From Xanthobacter sp. YC-JY1 (lineage in GTDB: Bacteria; Pseudomonadota; Alphaproteobacteria; Rhizobiales; Xanthobacteraceae), in assembly GCF_021730305.1 (NCBI RefSeq), contig NZ_CP032674.1, forward strand, positions 62,001-126,000: 64,000 nucleotides of DNA, written 5' to 3'. Shown here piece by piece: positions 52,002-61,375 of the stretch. A model generated the notes under the pieces. It saw nothing but the letters and a program-made list of their open reading frames with translations, was not told where the DNA came from and made no database searches. Within the stretch, counting starts at the first letter, position 1. Each line of letters starts with the position of its first letter. The position numbers and the translations under genes are program-made.

Positions 52002-52736
52002 ATGCGAGAGATTTCCCTTTTCCCGCATAGCGCTGATGCCGCGCCGCGCGCGGCGGGCACCATCCTGTCCCCCGCATTCCGCCTGATCCCGCTTCGTGTC
52101 GGGGGCGGCGCGCTGCTCGCCACCTTTGCCCTCATGCTTGCCGCGCCCGCACCGGCCGCCGCGCAGAGCCTCGACGGCAGCACCAATATCTTCGACAGCG
52201 CCATGCAGATGCTTGGTCTGAAGGAGGAAGAGGAGAAGCCGGAGATCGACTATCGCGAGCGCGCGCCCCTGGTGGTGCCGCCGCGCGTGCCCGACGCGCT
52301 GCCACCGCCGCAGAAGAGCGCCGCGGATTCCCATCCCAACTGGCCGAAGGACTACGACCTTCAGCGCCGCAATGCCGCGGCGCAGGCGGCCAAGCAGCCC
52401 ATCGTGCGTGACGATCCGGGCAAGCCGCTGATGCCGTCCGAACTCAACCGCGGCAAGAAGCGGGCGGTGGGCAACAGCACCTCGCCGACCGAGCCGGTGG
52501 GCGCGGGCTCAACCCGCGACGTGCTGATGCCCAGCCAGCTCGGCTCCTCCGGCTTCCCGGGGCTCGGCGGCCTGACCGGCAAGCAGGAGCAGCTCACCTT
52601 CAATGGCGAGCCCAACCGCGAGAACCTGATCCAGCCGCCGCCCGGCTACCAGACGCCCGCCCCCAATGCCCCCTATGGCGTGGTGGAGGAGAAGAAGGAG
52701 CCCTGGAAGATGCCGACCCTGTTCGATCGCCAGTGA
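52002..52736 (+). CDS. Hypothetical exported protein in the lspA-M16 interval
   Basis: I do not recognise a domain in these 244 residues. A hydrophobic segment (GGALLATFALMLAA) followed by APAAAQS looks like a signal peptide with an unusually long N-terminal part of about 30 residues. The mature part starts LDGSTNIFDSAMQMLGLKEEEEKPEIDY in character: a short helix and an acidic patch. Then come Pro-rich segments (PPRVPDALPPPQ, FNGEPNRENLIQPPPGYQ). It is probably periplasmic and disordered. The place between lspA and two M16 peptidase genes appears conserved in rhizobia, suggesting an envelope role. Confidence 0.75.
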   Translation: MREISLFPHSADAAPRAAGTILSPAFRLIPLRVGGGALLATFALMLAAPAPAAAQSLDGSTNIFDSAMQMLGLKEEEEKPEIDYRERAPLVVPPRVPDALPPPQKSAADSHPNWPKDYDLQRRNAAAQAAKQPIVRDDPGKPLMPSELNRGKKRAVGNSTSPTEPVGAGSTRDVLMPSQLGSSGFPGLGGLTGKQEQLTFNGEPNRENLIQPPPGYQTPAPNAPYGVVEEKKEPWKMPTLFDRQ

Positions 52737-52863
52737 CGGACGCGAGGGACGGACACAGGGACCGGACGGAGCGGGGCAGCGGATGAAACCGCGGCGGCCC
52801 GTCCTTTTAAGCGGCGGCGGGCACCCTATCTTTCCTTGACGGACGCGCTTGCGGGCGCGTCGA

Positions 52864-54273
52864 ATGCCGAAAGATCCTCACGTGCAGATGAGCCGTCTCG
52901 CCATGGTTGCCATTCTCGCCGCTGGAGCGGCCGCATTTTCTCCCCGCCTCGCTGACGCGGCGGGCCCCGAAGTCACCGAATTCAAGCTCGCCAACGGCCT
53001 TCAGGTCATGGTCATCCCCGATCACCGCACCCCGGTGGTCACCCACATGGTGTGGTACAAGGTGGGATCGGCCGACGAGCAGCCGGGCAAGTCCGGCATC
53101 GCCCACTTCCTTGAGCACCTGATGTTCAAGGGCACCGATGCGCACCCGCAGGGCCAGTTCTCGGCCGAGGTGGCGCGCCTCGGTGGCCAGGAGAACGCCT
53201 TCACCTCGCAGGATTACACCGCCTATTTCCAGCGGGTTGCGAAGGAGCACCTGGAGACCGTGATGGGGTTCGAGGCCGACCGCATGCGCGGCCTCAAGCT
53301 CTCCGACGAGGTGGTGCTGCCCGAGCGCGACGTGGTGCTGGAAGAGCGCCGCATGCGCACGGACAATGATCCCGGCGCCCGCCTCTCCGAGGTGCTGCAG
53401 GCCACGACCTACGTGAACCACCCTTACCAGCATCCCATCATCGGCTGGGAGCACGAGATCAAGGGCCTCAACCGCGAGGACGCGCTGGCCTTCTATCGCC
53501 GCTTCTACGCCCCCAACAACGCCCTGCTCGTGGTGGCCGGTGATGTGGACCCGGCCGAGGTGAAGGCGCTGGCGGAAAAGACCTACGGCAAGGTCGCCCA
53601 GGCCGACACCCCGCCGCGCAACCGCCCGCAGGAGCCGGAGCCGCGCGCCCATCGGCGCGTGTCGTTGGCTGACCCGCGTGTCGCCCAGCCGAGCCTGCAG
53701 CGCTCCTACCTCGTCCCCTCGGCCCGCACCGCGGCGCCGGGCGACGCCGAGGCGCTGGAAGTGCTCTCGCACATTCTCGGCGGCGGGCAGACCAGCCGCA
53801 TGTACCGCACCCTCGTGGCCGAGAAGGGCCTCGCTGCCGGCGCCGGTTCCTGGTATCAAGGAACCGCCTACGATGCGACGCGCTTCGTCGCCTATGCCTC
53901 CCCGCGTCCGGGCGTGAGCCTCGAGACGCTGGAGGCGGCCGTCGACGCGGTGGTTGCCGAGCTGCAGGAGAAGGGCGTCGACGACCTGGAACTGGCCCGC
54001 GCCAAGACTCGGCTCATCGCCGACACCATCTATGCGCAGGACAACCAGGCGACGCTCGCCCGCATCTATGGCGCCTCCTGGGCCACCGGCCTCTCCGCCA
54101 AGGACGTGCGCGAGTGGCCGGAGCGGCTCAAGGCCGTGACCGCCGATCAGGTGCGCGACGTGGCCCGCCGCTATCTCGTCACCGACCGGGCCGTGACCGG
54201 CTATCTCAAGCAGACCGAGCCGAAGGCCGGCGACGCGGGCAAGACGGACGGCAAGAAGGACAATCGCTCGTGA
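52864..54273 (+). CDS. M16 family zinc peptidase (catalytic partner)
   Basis: The 469-residue protein has a signal peptide and the inverted zinc motif H81-F-L-E84-H85 in SGIAHFLEHLMFKG, with the third ligand expected in the helix after VLEERRM. Family M16B enzymes are two-lobed chambers that degrade peptides; this one appears periplasmic. The start is uncertain between ATG 52864 and ATG 52888. The stop overlaps the start of a second M16 gene (GTGA), so the two proteins are likely to be made together and to work as a heterodimer. Confidence 0.92.
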   Translation: MPKDPHVQMSRLAMVAILAAGAAAFSPRLADAAGPEVTEFKLANGLQVMVIPDHRTPVVTHMVWYKVGSADEQPGKSGIAHFLEHLMFKGTDAHPQGQFSAEVARLGGQENAFTSQDYTAYFQRVAKEHLETVMGFEADRMRGLKLSDEVVLPERDVVLEERRMRTDNDPGARLSEVLQATTYVNHPYQHPIIGWEHEIKGLNREDALAFYRRFYAPNNALLVVAGDVDPAEVKALAEKTYGKVAQADTPPRNRPQEPEPRAHRRVSLADPRVAQPSLQRSYLVPSARTAAPGDAEALEVLSHILGGGQTSRMYRTLVAEKGLAAGAGSWYQGTAYDATRFVAYASPRPGVSLETLEAAVDAVVAELQEKGVDDLELARAKTRLIADTIYAQDNQATLARIYGASWATGLSAKDVREWPERLKAVTADQVRDVARRYLVTDRAVTGYLKQTEPKAGDAGKTDGKKDNRS

Positions 54274-55682
54274 CGGCGGCCGTCCCGGCTTTCGAGGTGT
54301 TCCGTTCGCCGGCCCGTTCGGGCCGGCGCGCCTTTTTCGCGGGCGCGGGCCTTCGCCCTGCCGCCCGGCTCTTTCTTGCGATGGTTACGATGGCCCTTTC
54401 CCTTCTCGCCGCCGATACGGCGCAGTCCCAGTCGAGCCGCATCACCGAGGTGACGAGCCCCGGTGGCATCAAGGCCTGGCTGGTCCATGACACCACGCTT
54501 CCGCTCATCGCCTTCGAGTTCGCCTTCCTCGGCGGTGCCGCCCAGGATGGCCCCGAGCATGCCGGCCTTGCCAACCTCGCCTCCTCGCTGCTGGACGAGG
54601 GCGCCGGCCCGATGGATTCCGACGCCTTCCAGCGGGCGCTCGCCGATCATGCGGTGGAGCTGCATTTCGACGCCGGCCGCGACGAGATGCGCGGTTCCCT
54701 GCGCACGCTTTCGGAAAACCGCGACAAGGCCTTCGAGCTGCTGCGCCTCGCGGTGAACGAGCCGCGCTTCGACGGCGAGGCGGTGGAGCGCATCCGCGCG
54801 TCCCAGCTCGCCATGTTGCGCCGTCGCTCCACCGAGCCCAATGCCATCGCCAACGACCGCTGGTTCGCGCTCGCTTTCCCCGGCCATCCCTACGGCCGGC
54901 CGGTGGACGGCACGCTGGACAGCGTCGCCAAGCTGACCCGCGAGGACATCGCCGGCTTCATCGGCAAGACCTTCGCCCGCTCCAACCTGCGCGTCGCCGT
55001 GGTGGGCGACATCAGCGCCGAGGAACTGGGCAAGCGGCTCGACGAGGTGTTCGGCAAGCTTCCGGCCCAGGCGACGCTGACGCCCGTCGCCAATGTGACG
55101 CCGCAGAAGATCGGCACGGTGGAGGTCATTCCCCTCGACGTCTCGCAGTCGGTGGTGGTGATGGGCACCGGCGGGCTGGAGCGGCGCGACCCGGACTTCA
55201 TCCCGGCCTACGTGCTCAACCACATTCTCGGCGGCAGCGCCTTCTCGTCGCGCCTGTTCAAGGAAGTGCGCGAGGCGCGGGGGCTGGCCTATTCGGTGTA
55301 TTCCTACCAGGTGGCGCTCTCCCACGTGGGCCTCTGGTTTGCCGGCACGGCGACCAAGAATGAGCGGGCGGCGGAATCCATCTCCCTCATCACCCACGAG
55401 TTCGGCCAGATCCTCAAGGACGGACCGACCGCCAAGGAGCTGGAGGAGGCGAAGAGCTACCTGATGGGCAGCTATGCCCTGCGCTTCGACACCTCGTCCA
55501 AGGTCGCTGGCCAGCTGCTGCAGATCCAGCTCGACGAGCTCGGCATCGACTATATCGACCGCCGCAACGCGCTGATCGCCGCCGTCACCCTCGACGACCT
55601 CAAGCGCGTCGCCGGCCGGCTGGCCACGGCGAAGGATGCGTTGACGGTGGTGGTGGGCAAGCCGGTCGGCCTCGGAGGCTGA
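54270..55682 (+). CDS. M16 family peptidase homologue lacking the zinc motif (non-catalytic partner)
   Basis: From GTG 54270, overlapping the previous stop, the protein has 470 residues. A hydrophobic segment (LFLAMVTMALSLLAADTAQS) should be a signal peptide, which makes ATG 54381 an alternative start. The M16 fold is clear (GLANLASSLLDEGAG, FSSRLFKEVREARGLAYSV), but where HxxEH should be the sequence reads GPEHAGLANL, so the zinc site is lost. The conserved Arg/Tyr peptide-binding pair RGLAYSVYSY is kept. Paired active and inactive M16 subunits are known from mitochondrial processing peptidase and bacterial dimers. Confidence 0.9.
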   Translation: MTAAVPAFEVFRSPARSGRRAFFAGAGLRPAARLFLAMVTMALSLLAADTAQSQSSRITEVTSPGGIKAWLVHDTTLPLIAFEFAFLGGAAQDGPEHAGLANLASSLLDEGAGPMDSDAFQRALADHAVELHFDAGRDEMRGSLRTLSENRDKAFELLRLAVNEPRFDGEAVERIRASQLAMLRRRSTEPNAIANDRWFALAFPGHPYGRPVDGTLDSVAKLTREDIAGFIGKTFARSNLRVAVVGDISAEELGKRLDEVFGKLPAQATLTPVANVTPQKIGTVEVIPLDVSQSVVVMGTGGLERRDPDFIPAYVLNHILGGSAFSSRLFKEVREARGLAYSVYSYQVALSHVGLWFAGTATKNERAAESISLITHEFGQILKDGPTAKELEEAKSYLMGSYALRFDTSSKVAGQLLQIQLDELGIDYIDRRNALIAAVTLDDLKRVAGRLATAKDALTVVVGKPVGLGG

Positions 55683-55808
55683 TCGGCCCGCGGTAACCTT
55701 ACTTTCACGGAGCCGGCGCAGGGGACCCGCAGGGGCGGGCGGGGAGTCCCCACGCCGGCTTCCCTTTGCTATAAGCGCGCGATCCAGGGCGCCCATGGAG
55801 TTGAAGAT

Positions 55809-56816
55809 ATGGCGGGTGCAACACGGACGGTCGCGCAGATCCGGGCCACCGAAAGGCCCGTGACGGCAGCTTCACGCGTGTGCGCACCCCCGTCCGATCC
55901 GGCGGGCCGCCTCGGCTTCCCGTTTCCCCGGCTTTCCGTCGCGCGACTGGTGCTGCCCGGCCTGATGGCGGCCGTCCTCGCCGGCTGCGCGGGTGGTGAA
56001 GGCCTCGATGGTTCCTTTGGCGCGCAGGACACGGGCGTCGCCGGTGGCACCGCCATTGCGACGCCGGGCGCCACCTCTGCCGGTGTCGTGAACAGCGCCA
56101 CCTCCGGCTCGCTCGTGGTCGGTGCCGGCCCGGACCAGGTGTCCTATGATTGCCCCATGCTCACCGTGCGCACCGGCGCCGGCAGCTGGCAGGTCACGGC
56201 CGGCGGCGGGCTGCGCTATCAGGCCACCATCGGCCGCCTCGCCCGCGAATGCACCATCTCCAACGGCATGATGCTGGTGAAGGTGGGCATCGAAGGCCGC
56301 GTCCTGATGGGCGAAAAGGGCAGCCCCGGTCAGGTGAAGGTGCCGGTTCGCATCGCCGTGGTGAATGAGGGCCCCTCGCCCAAGACCGTTACCACCAAGT
56401 TCTTCGCCGTTGCCGTCGACGTTCCGGCCGATCCGGGCCACGCGCCCTTCACCGTGGTGGAGGACCAGATCGCGTTCCCGCTGCTGAAGCCGTACGAGAT
56501 GGAGCGCTACATCATCTATGTGGGTTTCGACCCGCAGGGCACGCCCGAGGTGCGCGAGCGGCCCAAGCCTTCCGCCGCGCGGCCGAAGCCGAAGCCGCCG
56601 GCTACCGCCGCGCAGCCCGCCCCGGCACCCGCCGCCGCGAGCGCGCCGGCGCCCGCGAGCTCGTCCTCCAGCTCGTCGTCTTCCACCTCGAAGGACGTGT
56701 TCGGGCCGCCGCCGTCGAGCGGCGGCAGCAGTGGCGGCAGTTTCGCGCCGCCTCCGTCGAGCGGCGGTTTCGCCCCGCCGCCCTCCACCAGCACCTTCGC
56801 GCCGCCGCCCAAATAG
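55809..56816 (+). CDS. Lipoprotein with Pro/Ser-rich repetitive tail
   Basis: The 335-residue protein has a lipobox, MAAVLAGC, with the acylated cysteine near residue 59; the stretch before it is long, so the true start may be later. A globular part (about 100-250) has TVRTGAGSWQVTAGGGLRYQ and three cysteines. The C-terminal 90 residues are low complexity: Ala/Pro/Lys, then a run of nine serines, then repeats of the type SFAPPPSSGG and FAPPPSTST ending FAPPPK. Such tails may reach into the peptidoglycan layer. Function unknown. Confidence 0.82.
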   Translation: MAGATRTVAQIRATERPVTAASRVCAPPSDPAGRLGFPFPRLSVARLVLPGLMAAVLAGCAGGEGLDGSFGAQDTGVAGGTAIATPGATSAGVVNSATSGSLVVGAGPDQVSYDCPMLTVRTGAGSWQVTAGGGLRYQATIGRLARECTISNGMMLVKVGIEGRVLMGEKGSPGQVKVPVRIAVVNEGPSPKTVTTKFFAVAVDVPADPGHAPFTVVEDQIAFPLLKPYEMERYIIYVGFDPQGTPEVRERPKPSAARPKPKPPATAAQPAPAPAAASAPAPASSSSSSSSSTSKDVFGPPPSSGGSSGGSFAPPPSSGGFAPPPSTSTFAPPPK

Positions 56817-56840
56817 GCGGCGCGCCGATCCGCGAGCGGC

Positions 56841-57962
56841 TCAGTCCAGCTTGACGGGCAGGAAGGTGAAGGGCTGCGCCGGCACGAACCGCGCGGCCGC
56901 GTTACCGCCATAGACCTTGCCGCCGGTGAGATCGAGCTTCTTCACCGGCGCGCCCGGCTTCAAATCGAGGTCGGCGATCGGCACCCAGAAGGTGTTCGGG
57001 CTGGTGGCGGAATCGAAGAAATAGACTCTGTCCTTCTGGTCGCTCACCGTCCGCCACAGGGTGGAGGCGATGTTCGGCTCGCCCGGCGTCGAAAGGCCGA
57101 GCGGCACGCTCACCGACCGCATCACGCTCGCGACGCTCGCCACCGCCTGGTTGGCGTAGGTCTGGTCCGGGACGGCGGACAAAATCTCCGGCGCCGCCTT
57201 CGCGGGGACGGCCTTGATGAAGAAGCTGGCGCGGGCGAAGCGGTCCGCCGCGCGGTTGGTGCCGGGCAGGAACACGGTGCCGCCGATATCCTGCCAATAG
57301 GCGTTGAGCGCCAACTGCTGGTCATAGCTGGGTGAGTTGGTCATCACCTGGTACTGCCGCCCGTGATGCACCACCAGCTTGCCGCCAAGATACTCGAAGA
57401 TGGCGCTGTCGCCGGAGGGATCGGAGATGGCGAGGTGGAGCTGGGCCCCGGAGCCGTTGGGCAGGGTCGCCGTCACCACCACGAACGGCTCGGCGGAAAG
57501 CGCCGTGACCGCCTCGGCGACGGTGGCGAAATTGTCCAGCACGTATTGCGCCCAGACGCTGATGGAGAGGGCCGGCTTGCCGTTGGGCTTCGCGTATTCG
57601 GATTCGGCGAGGTACAGCAGGTTGGCAACGAGACCCTTCTCGTTCATGCCGTCGGCCGTGCCGACGTCATAGCCCGAGGCGGTCACGCTGCCGTATTTCG
57701 ACACCCATTTCGGGGTGTTGGCTCCCGCCGCCCCATCGCGCGCCATGCCGGCCGGGAAGGCCCACAGATTGGTGCGCATGTCCTCCATCCAGTCCATGGA
57801 CCGGCCGGTGATGACGATGCCGTCGGAGCCCAGATAGACCGCGCGCGTGCAGGCCTGCGCCACCGGGGCGAGCGTGGCGGCGAGCGCTCCGGCCAGCATT
57901 GTCGCGGCGAGGGCACGGCGGCGGATGCGGGAGATGCGGCTTTCGGGACAGGTCTGGACCAT
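56841..57962 (-). CDS. Exported linear amide C-N hydrolase (choloylglycine hydrolase family, Ntn type)
   Basis: The 373-residue precursor has an Arg-rich N-terminus, a hydrophobic core (LAATMLAGALAATLAPVA) and QA-C38TRAVY. Signal peptide removal would expose C38 as the N-terminal nucleophile, the way these Ntn hydrolases become active. The family pattern GRSMDWMEDM with its conserved Arg and Asp, and NEKGLVANLLYL, are both present. Substrates include bile salts, penicillin V and N-acyl homoserine lactones; which one applies here is open. The gene diverges from the thioesterase gene at 58273. Confidence 0.9.
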   Translation of the reverse strand: MVQTCPESRISRIRRRALAATMLAGALAATLAPVAQACTRAVYLGSDGIVITGRSMDWMEDMRTNLWAFPAGMARDGAAGANTPKWVSKYGSVTASGYDVGTADGMNEKGLVANLLYLAESEYAKPNGKPALSISVWAQYVLDNFATVAEAVTALSAEPFVVVTATLPNGSGAQLHLAISDPSGDSAIFEYLGGKLVVHHGRQYQVMTNSPSYDQQLALNAYWQDIGGTVFLPGTNRAADRFARASFFIKAVPAKAAPEILSAVPDQTYANQAVASVASVMRSVSVPLGLSTPGEPNIASTLWRTVSDQKDRVYFFDSATSPNTFWVPIADLDLKPGAPVKKLDLTGGKVYGGNAAARFVPAQPFTFLPVKLD

Positions 57963-58071
57963 GGGGGCCTCCGATGCGACCGGCCCAAAATGAAAACCGC
58001 CGGTAACGAGGTCAGCCCCGTTCCGGCGGAATCATGTGCCGGCCTTTTGAAAAGGTTCGGCTGAAAGAGAT
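57963..58071. other. Promoter side of the divergent Ntn hydrolase / thioesterase gap
   Basis: The whole 310-base gap between the two divergent genes (57963-58272) has no gene. This part should carry the promoter of the minus-strand hydrolase gene, but no clear consensus is visible. Two hairpins in the rest of the gap are listed separately. Confidence 0.4.
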
Positions 58072-58105
58072 ACCGGCTCCGCCCACACAGCAAGGCGGAG
58101 CCGGT
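58072..58105. repeat. Perfect 12-base inverted repeat in a divergent gap
   Basis: ACCGGCTCCGCC and GGCGGAGCCGGT pair perfectly around a 10-base loop (CACACAGCAA). There is no T tract on either side and no gene ends here, since both neighbours are transcribed away from it. An RNA element in one of the leaders or a protein-binding site are both possible. Confidence 0.6.
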
Positions 58106-58244
58106 CATCCATGCCCTGTCTGCCCCGAAAAGACATGGACAAGTGTTAGAAACCACACCCCCGCCCTCGATTCTCTGAGATGGATCAAATTTGGCGGCGC
58201 AGCGGCGAAATTTTGCTATCAGCTTCGGCGGAACGTTGCGCAGA

Positions 58245-58261
58245 GCACGCCTCAGGCGTGC
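58245..58261 (+). repeat. Short hairpin directly before the thioesterase ribosome-binding site
   Basis: GCACGCC-TCA-GGCGTGC is a perfect 7-base hairpin whose 3' arm ends two bases before the GGAGAAGGG ribosome-binding site of the gene at 58273. It leaves the site exposed and could stabilise the message. Confidence 0.5.
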
Positions 58262-58272
58262 GGGGAGAAGGG

Positions 58273-58665
58273 ATGCACGACAAGGAGTCGCAGATGCCGG
58301 ATGGCATTCCGGTCATCCGGACCATCGCCATGCCGGCCGATACCAATCCGAGCGGCGATATCTTCGGCGGCTGGCTGATGTCGCAGATGGACCTTGCCGC
58401 CGGAAACGTGGCGGCGCGCCGCTCGCGGGGCCGCGCGGCCACGGTGGCGGTGGAGGCCATGAGCTTCCTCTCCCCGGTGGCGGTGGGCGACGAGGTGAGC
58501 CTGTTCGCCAACATCGCGCGGGTGGGGCGCACCTCGCTGCGCATCGAGGTGGAAGCCTGGCGCCGGGCGCGCGAGAGCGAGCAGTCGACCAAGGTCACGG
58601 AAGCCGTCTTCACCTTCGTCGCCATCGACGGCGAGGGCCGCCCACGGGCCATCCCCGCGGAGTAG
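58273..58665 (+). CDS. YciA-like acyl-CoA thioesterase
   Basis: From ATG 58273, preceded by GGAGAAGGG, the protein has 130 residues and a single hotdog fold: RTIAMPADTNPSGDIFGGWLMSQMDLA, then AVEAMSFLSPVAVGDEV. The Asn-Pro...Asp-Ile-Phe-Gly-Gly motif is that of YciA-type enzymes, which hydrolyse short- to medium-chain acyl-CoA in the cytoplasm. A longer open frame back to 58180 lacks conservation. It is convergent with hrpB. Confidence 0.92.
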   Translation: MHDKESQMPDGIPVIRTIAMPADTNPSGDIFGGWLMSQMDLAAGNVAARRSRGRAATVAVEAMSFLSPVAVGDEVSLFANIARVGRTSLRIEVEAWRRARESEQSTKVTEAVFTFVAIDGEGRPRAIPAE

Positions 58666-58734
58666 CAGGGCTCCTCAAGGGGCGCTCACACAGCCCGCGC
58701 GGCGCCTGAGCGAAGGCAAAGAATGCCCCGCCCC

Positions 58735-61242
58735 TCACGTCCCGCGCGGTTTCGCCCGCGTGGTCGGCGGGGCGGCGGCGGGGTCTTCCGGCCAGGGGTG
58801 CTTGGGGTATCGGCCGCGCATGTCGGCGCGAACATCCCGCCACGAGCCACGCCAGAATTGCGGCAGGTCCTTCGTCACCTGGATCGGCCGGTGCGCGGGT
58901 GACAGCAATGCGAGGGTCAGGGGCACCCGCCCGCCCGCGATGGCGGGATGGGCGGTGAGGCCGAACAATTCCTGCACCCGCACCTCCACTGCCGGCCCAC
59001 CCTCCGCGCCATAGTCGATGGCGAGGCGCGAGCCCGTGGGGGCGGCGAAATGGGTGGGCGCCTCCGCCTCCAGCCGGGCCGTCAGCTCATAGGGCAGCAA
59101 GGCGTGAAGGGCGTTGCCCACGTCGGCGCCGCTGATGTCCGCAAGGGCTGTGCGGCCGGAGAGAAACGGCGCGAGCCATGTCTCGACCGATGCGGCCAGC
59201 GCCGCGTCGGAGAGGTCCGGCCACGGTTCCCCCTCGGCCGCGCGCAGGAACATGACGCGCTCGCGCCATTGCCGGGACGCGGCGGAGAAGGGCAGGCGTC
59301 CGATGTCCGCATCCGCGATGCCCCGGGCGAGCGCGCGCGCCGTCTCCGCATCCGCCGGAACCGGCTGGGGCCGGGCGGCGAGCACCAAAGCCTTGAGCCG
59401 CCGCACCTCCCGCGCCCGCACCGCCATGGCGGCGGGGTCGAACGCGACTTCGAGGCCGGAGGTGATGTCATCCGCGAACAGCGCCTCCACCTGCTCCGCC
59501 GACAAAGCGGCCGCGAGGGTGATGCGGGCGCCCTCGGCGCGGCCGGAGGCTTCCGCCACGGCGAGGAAGGGCGCGCGGGCGAGCGGGGATGTACCCTCCA
59601 GAACCGCACCGCGGCCATTGGCCATCAGGAAGCGCACCTGGGTCTCGCCAGCCCGTCCCTCACGGGCCTTGGCCACCCGGTCGGGAAAGGCGAGCGCCAG
59701 CAGGGCGGCGGGGGAGAGGGGAGGCGCGGTGCCAGGAGAGCACGCGTCTGCCGCCAGTTCCCGCGCCGCCATCTCCGCCCAGCGCCCGGCGAGGCGGCGG
59801 GAATCCTCCGCGCGACGGGAACGGTCGCGGCGGAAGCCGTCGAGGCGGGCGAGGAGGTCCACGCTGTCGCCGCCGAGCCCGCGCTCCACCAGCAGCGCGG
59901 CGATCTCTGCACCCAGGCGCCCCATGCCCCGCGCCGCCCCGATGGCGACCATATGGGCGAGGCGCGGCGGAAGGGGCAGGCGCGCCATGAGGCAGCCGAG
60001 CGGCGTCACCGCCTCCTCGGCATCGAGTGCGCCGAGCAGGCGCAGCAGCGCCTTCGCCTCGGTCACGGCCGGCGCGGGGGGCGGATCGAGGAAGGGGAGG
60101 GCGGCGGGATCGCGCACGCCGACGCGGGCGAGATCGAGCACAAGGCCGGTGAGGTCGGCGGCGAGGATTTCCGGCGTGGCGAAGGCCGGCAGGCTCGCCG
60201 TCTCCCCCTCGCTCCACAGGCGATAGCAGACCCCGGGCTCGGTGCGGCCGGCGCGGCCCCGGCGCTGGTCGGCGGCGGCGCGGGAGACGCGGACGGTCTC
60301 AAGCCGTGTCAGCCCCACGTCGGGCTCGAAGCGGGGCACGCGGGCAAGGCCGCTGTCCACCACCACGCGCACGCCCTCGATGGTGAGCGAGGTTTCGGCG
60401 ATGGAGGTGGCCAGCACCACCTTGCGCCGTCCCTCCGGCGCCGGCAGCACGGCGCGGTCCTGCTCAGCGGCGTCCAGGGCGCCGAACAGGGCGACGATAT
60501 CGACCTTGGGGTCGCGCACCGCGTCCAGAAGCAGGGTCTCGGTGCGGCGGATTTCGGCGGCGCCGGGGAGGAAGGCCAGGATGGAGCCGTCTTCCCGCTC
60601 CAGCGCCCGGCGGATGGCGTCGGCCATCTGGCGGTCGATGGGCGCGCGGGGATCTCGGCCGAGATAGGCCGTCTCCACCGGAAAGGCGCGGCCTTCGCTC
60701 TCGATCACCGGCGCGGGCGTGCCTAAGCCCATCAGGGAGGCGACGCGGGCGCCGTCCAGCGTCGCCGACATGGCGAGGAGCCGGAGGTCGTCCCTGAGCC
60801 CGCGCTGGGAATCGAGGGCGAGGGCGAGGCCGAGATCAGCATCGAGGCTGCGCTCGTGGAATTCGTCGAACAGCACGGCGGCGATCCCGGACAGTTCGGG
60901 GTCGTCAAGCACCATGCGGGTGAAGATGCCTTCCGTGACCACTTCGATGCGGGTGCGGCGCGACACCTCGGAGGCAAGCCGGGTGCGAAAGCCCACGGTG
61001 CCGCCCACCGCCTCCCCGAGGGTCTGCGCCATGCGCCGGGCCGCCGCGCGGGCGGCGAGGCGGCGCGGCTCCAGCACGAGGATCTTCCCGCCCGCGGCCC
61101 ACGGCTCATCCAGCAGGGCCAAGGGCACGCGCGTTGTCTTGCCGGCGCCGGGCGGAGCCACCAGCACGGCGCAGGGGGTGGACGCGAGCGTCGAGCGGAT
61201 GTCGCCGAGGACGGCGTCGATGGGGAGCTTGGTGTAGAACAT
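58735..61242 (-). CDS. hrpB: ATP-dependent RNA helicase HrpB
   Basis: The 835-residue DExH helicase has Walker A PPGAGKTTRVPL near residue 33, motif II DEFHERS near 124, motif III SATLD and motif VI QRRGRAGRTEPGVCYRLW. The C-terminal HrpB-specific domain holds a family pattern ending near LPQFWRGSWRDVRADMRGRYPKH. HrpB is a DEAH/RHA-type helicase common in proteobacteria; its cellular target is not well defined. It diverges from the WD40 gene. Confidence 0.95.
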   Translation of the reverse strand: MFYTKLPIDAVLGDIRSTLASTPCAVLVAPPGAGKTTRVPLALLDEPWAAGGKILVLEPRRLAARAAARRMAQTLGEAVGGTVGFRTRLASEVSRRTRIEVVTEGIFTRMVLDDPELSGIAAVLFDEFHERSLDADLGLALALDSQRGLRDDLRLLAMSATLDGARVASLMGLGTPAPVIESEGRAFPVETAYLGRDPRAPIDRQMADAIRRALEREDGSILAFLPGAAEIRRTETLLLDAVRDPKVDIVALFGALDAAEQDRAVLPAPEGRRKVVLATSIAETSLTIEGVRVVVDSGLARVPRFEPDVGLTRLETVRVSRAAADQRRGRAGRTEPGVCYRLWSEGETASLPAFATPEILAADLTGLVLDLARVGVRDPAALPFLDPPPAPAVTEAKALLRLLGALDAEEAVTPLGCLMARLPLPPRLAHMVAIGAARGMGRLGAEIAALLVERGLGGDSVDLLARLDGFRRDRSRRAEDSRRLAGRWAEMAARELAADACSPGTAPPLSPAALLALAFPDRVAKAREGRAGETQVRFLMANGRGAVLEGTSPLARAPFLAVAEASGRAEGARITLAAALSAEQVEALFADDITSGLEVAFDPAAMAVRAREVRRLKALVLAARPQPVPADAETARALARGIADADIGRLPFSAASRQWRERVMFLRAAEGEPWPDLSDAALAASVETWLAPFLSGRTALADISGADVGNALHALLPYELTARLEAEAPTHFAAPTGSRLAIDYGAEGGPAVEVRVQELFGLTAHPAIAGGRVPLTLALLSPAHRPIQVTKDLPQFWRGSWRDVRADMRGRYPKHPWPEDPAAAPPTTRAKPRGT

Positions 61243-61375
61243 GGCGCGCCCGCCCTTATGCGGCCGCGCCGCGCGAAGGCCAAGGGTTGAGGAGGGACCG
61301 GGCAGAGGGGGTGTTGCCAGCGGCCCGCATCGGTGCCTTAAGGAACGCCCCGTCCATCACCGGGATCAGAGCACC

